DNA of 24,644 bases from the NCBI GenBank assembly GCA_024699595.1, contig JAILPG010000120.1, positions 1 to 24,644 of the forward strand, given 5' to 3'. Both the position numbers and the translations under genes were made by a program. Position 1 is the first letter of the stretch, and the number at the start of each line of letters is the position of its first letter. The notes beneath the pieces were generated by a model. The model was not told where the DNA came from and did not search any database. It saw nothing but the letters and a program-made list of their open reading frames with translations. Source of the stretch: Lachnospiraceae bacterium. GTDB taxonomy: Bacteria; Bacillota_A; Clostridia; Lachnospirales; Lachnospiraceae. Shown here one piece after another: positions 22,842-24,644 of this stretch.

Positions 22842-24035
22842 ATGGGAAAAATGTCTGAAATGATAGAAGCCTGTGAGCGCGATCTTTTACACGCATACAA
22901 CAGGTTTCCGGTGGTATTTGATCACGGAGAGGGCGTAAGGCTCTATGATACCGAGGGTAAGGAATATCTGGATTTCTGCGCAGGCATTGCGGTGCATGCA
23001 CTCGGCTACGGCAACGAGGAGTATAAGAACGCGCTCAAAGCCCAGATAGATAAGATCACACATACCTCAAATCTCTATTACAACGAGCCTGCCATCAAGG
23101 CTGCGGCGGCTTTAAAGAAGCTTACGGGACTTGACAGGGTATTTTTTACAAATTCAGGAACAGAGGCTATAGAAGGAGCCATTAAGACTGCGCGCAAATA
23201 CGCATATCTTAGGGATAATGATACGGATCATGAGATAATCGCAATGGACCATTCCTTCCACGGACGGACCATGGGGGCACTAAGCATCACGGGTACCAAA
23301 GCCTACAGGGATCCCTTCCTTCCGATGATCGGAAACATAAAGTTTGCGCAGTATAACGATCTTGAAAGCGTAAAGGCTTTAGTAAACAAAAAGACCTGCG
23401 CGATCGTGCTTGAGACCCTGCAGGGCGAGGGCGGTATACATCCCGCGGATAAAGAGTTCATACAGGGCATCAGGAAGATCTGTGACGATAACGACATACT
23501 GATGATCCTTGACGAGATACAGTGCGGCATGGGAAGAACGGGAAAAATGTTTGCTTACGAATACTATGATGTGCTTCCCGATGTTCTGACGCTTGCAAAG
23601 GGACTCGGCTGCGGCGTTCCGGTCGGTGCTTTCCTCATGACGGAAAAAGTGGCGGACAATTCCATAAAGCCCGGAGACCACGGCACGACCTACGGCGGAA
23701 ATCCTTTTGCGACAGCAGCCGTATGTGCGGTGACGGAGCAGTTTGAAAAGCTTAACATCCTTGATAACGTAAATGAGATGGGAGAGTATCTGCTTAAAAA
23801 GCTTTTGTCCCTTAAGGAAAAATATCCGGTCATTAAGGATGTCAGAGGAAAGGGTCTTATGTTGGGCCTTGAATTTGATGAGAATAAGCCGGTTTCAGAG
23901 GTGTGCAAAAAGGCACTTGAGAATTCTCTTGTGGTGATATCCGCTTCGGGCAATGTATTAAGGCTCGTGCCTCCTCTTGTGATAAGTAAAGCGGATATTG
24001 ACGAAATGACGGAGAAGCTTGAAAGATCACTATGA
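22842..24035 (+). CDS. argD: Acetylornithine aminotransferase
   Basis: A 397-residue class III, PLP-dependent aminotransferase (EC 2.6.1.11) that makes N-acetylornithine from N-acetylglutamate semialdehyde. It shows YLDFCAGIAVHALGYGN, FFTNSGTEAIEGAIKTARKY, FHGRTMGALSITG, ILDEIQCGMGRTGKMFAYE and the PLP lysine in LAKGLGCGVPVGAF (Lys253). HGTTYGGNPFA follows, as in the family. Some homologues also accept succinyl-diaminopimelate or ornithine. AGAGGAG precedes the ATG. It lies 65 bases after argB, and its stop codon overlaps the start of the next gene (ATGA), which suggests that gene is cotranscribed with the arginine genes or reads on from them. Confidence 0.95.
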   Translation: MGKMSEMIEACERDLLHAYNRFPVVFDHGEGVRLYDTEGKEYLDFCAGIAVHALGYGNEEYKNALKAQIDKITHTSNLYYNEPAIKAAAALKKLTGLDRVFFTNSGTEAIEGAIKTARKYAYLRDNDTDHEIIAMDHSFHGRTMGALSITGTKAYRDPFLPMIGNIKFAQYNDLESVKALVNKKTCAIVLETLQGEGGIHPADKEFIQGIRKICDDNDILMILDEIQCGMGRTGKMFAYEYYDVLPDVLTLAKGLGCGVPVGAFLMTEKVADNSIKPGDHGTTYGGNPFATAAVCAVTEQFEKLNILDNVNEMGEYLLKKLLSLKEKYPVIKDVRGKGLMLGLEFDENKPVSEVCKKALENSLVVISASGNVLRLVPPLVISKADIDEMTEKLERSL

Positions 24036-24644
24036 ATAAAGGACAGAAATGGTTTGCATCCATCCTGATATTTGCTCTTTTGGTATTCATGATACTTAGG
24101 GCGATGACAACTCCGGATCAGGCATACAGGGTAGAAAAGACTGCCAAAGATGATAAAAAAGGGACCGAAGAGGAAGGTACGGATTTTTTGCAGAGTGCCG
24201 TAGACGGTGCTGAGTCCCTTGTTAACATGGAAGCAGAAAATGATCTTCATTTTTCGGATCAGATAACCCTGTGGTATACGGATGAGAGCCTTAAGGAATA
24301 TCTCGAATCCGAGGCACTTTCTTTCCAGGGTGAGCACGGGATCAAGATCGATCCGGTGCTTGTTTCGGGTGTGGAGCTTTTAGAGCAGATAAACAGGGCT
24401 TCTGTATATGAACATGATGAAGTAAAAGAGGGCGAGGAAAAGATAATCCCTCCGGATCTCTATATCACCTCGCACGATAACCTGCTAAAGGCTTACTATG
24501 CCGGCCTTGCCGTACCCGTGACCGATGCCGATGTAGTGGTGGTGCCTTCAAATTATCCGCAGACGGCGATAAACGCCGTGACCTGCAGCGACAGGGTGGT
24601 GGGATATCCTTTTTACTATGAGACCAATTATCTGCTGTACAATA
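24032..24644 (+). CDS. Extracellular solute-binding protein, membrane-anchored, partial (3' end outside window)
   Basis: Open from the ATG at 24032 to the window edge (204 codons), overlapping the argD stop codon. An N-terminal hydrophobic segment (residues about 7-23, WFASILIFALLVFMILR) has no lipobox Cys, so it is a signal anchor or an uncleaved helix. An acidic linker (about 33-65) follows. The visible domain starts near DQITLWYTDESLKEYLESEA and includes PPDLYITSHDNLLKAYYAGLAVPV and VVGYPFYYETNYLLYN. This is the pattern of type 1 sugar-binding proteins of ABC importers, where a hinge strand is followed by the 'G-x-P-x-x-x-E-T-x-x-L-x-Y-N' segment. Transporter permease genes would be expected downstream, outside the window. 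Confidence 0.8.
   Translation, partial: MNKGQKWFASILIFALLVFMILRAMTTPDQAYRVEKTAKDDKKGTEEEGTDFLQSAVDGAESLVNMEAENDLHFSDQITLWYTDESLKEYLESEALSFQGEHGIKIDPVLVSGVELLEQINRASVYEHDEVKEGEEKIIPPDLYITSHDNLLKAYYAGLAVPVTDADVVVVPSNYPQTAINAVTCSDRVVGYPFYYETNYLLYN

Overview
The window looks like a chromosomal segment from a Gram-positive anaerobe of the Lachnospiraceae (class Clostridia). The reasons are AGGAGG-type ribosome binding sites, heavy use of AGA/AGG and ATA codons, a DUF5721-like protein, clostripain-type and LytTR proteins, a meso-diaminopimelate dehydrogenase, and a Firmicutes-type (T7SSb) EssC ATPase. I see no rRNA, tRNA, CRISPR array, transposase or integrase. Coding density is high; the longest stretch without a gene is about 200 bases.

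Layout. (1) 1-420: the 5' part of a minus-strand GNAT-like protein, running off the left edge. (2) 600-5706, plus strand: a surface and membrane cluster made of an L,D-transpeptidase with a very long charged cytoplasmic tail, an SPFH/stomatin protein, a small membrane-anchored protein with a duplicated HxxNCDA motif, and a secreted M14 zinc carboxypeptidase. (3) 5765-13399, plus strand: a compact type VII secretion operon with its own promoter and a strongly structured leader. The order is essC, a YukD/EsaB ubiquitin-like gene, four ESAT-6/WXG100-sized genes and a GHSKGG alpha/beta-hydrolase. The hydrolase ends in a helical segment carrying a YxxxE signal, so it may be a T7SS lipase effector of reversed domain order (enzyme first, targeting module last). 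EsaA, EssA and EssB are not in the window. (4) 13401-15058: a convergent DUF5721-like gene, then ddh for meso-DAP synthesis. (5) 15118-17613: a membrane-anchored clostripain (C11) peptidase, ending in a 25-base convergent overlap with the next block. (6) 19868-17589, minus strand: argG, a DUF1294 membrane protein and an orphan LytTR response regulator, in tight order. (7) 20061-24035, plus strand and divergent from argG: a GNAT acetyltransferase, argJ, argB and argD. With argG these cover the acetylated-ornithine cycle and argininosuccinate synthesis; argC, argF and argH are not in the window. (8) 24032 to the right edge: the start of a membrane-anchored solute-binding protein.

How it works together: regions 2-5 are about the cell envelope (peptidoglycan cross-linking, precursor supply, proteolysis, protein export). 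Regions 6-7 are arginine biosynthesis. The most unusual part is the T7SS operon with its candidate lipase effector and RNA-structured leader. All family names come from reading motifs by eye, with no database search.
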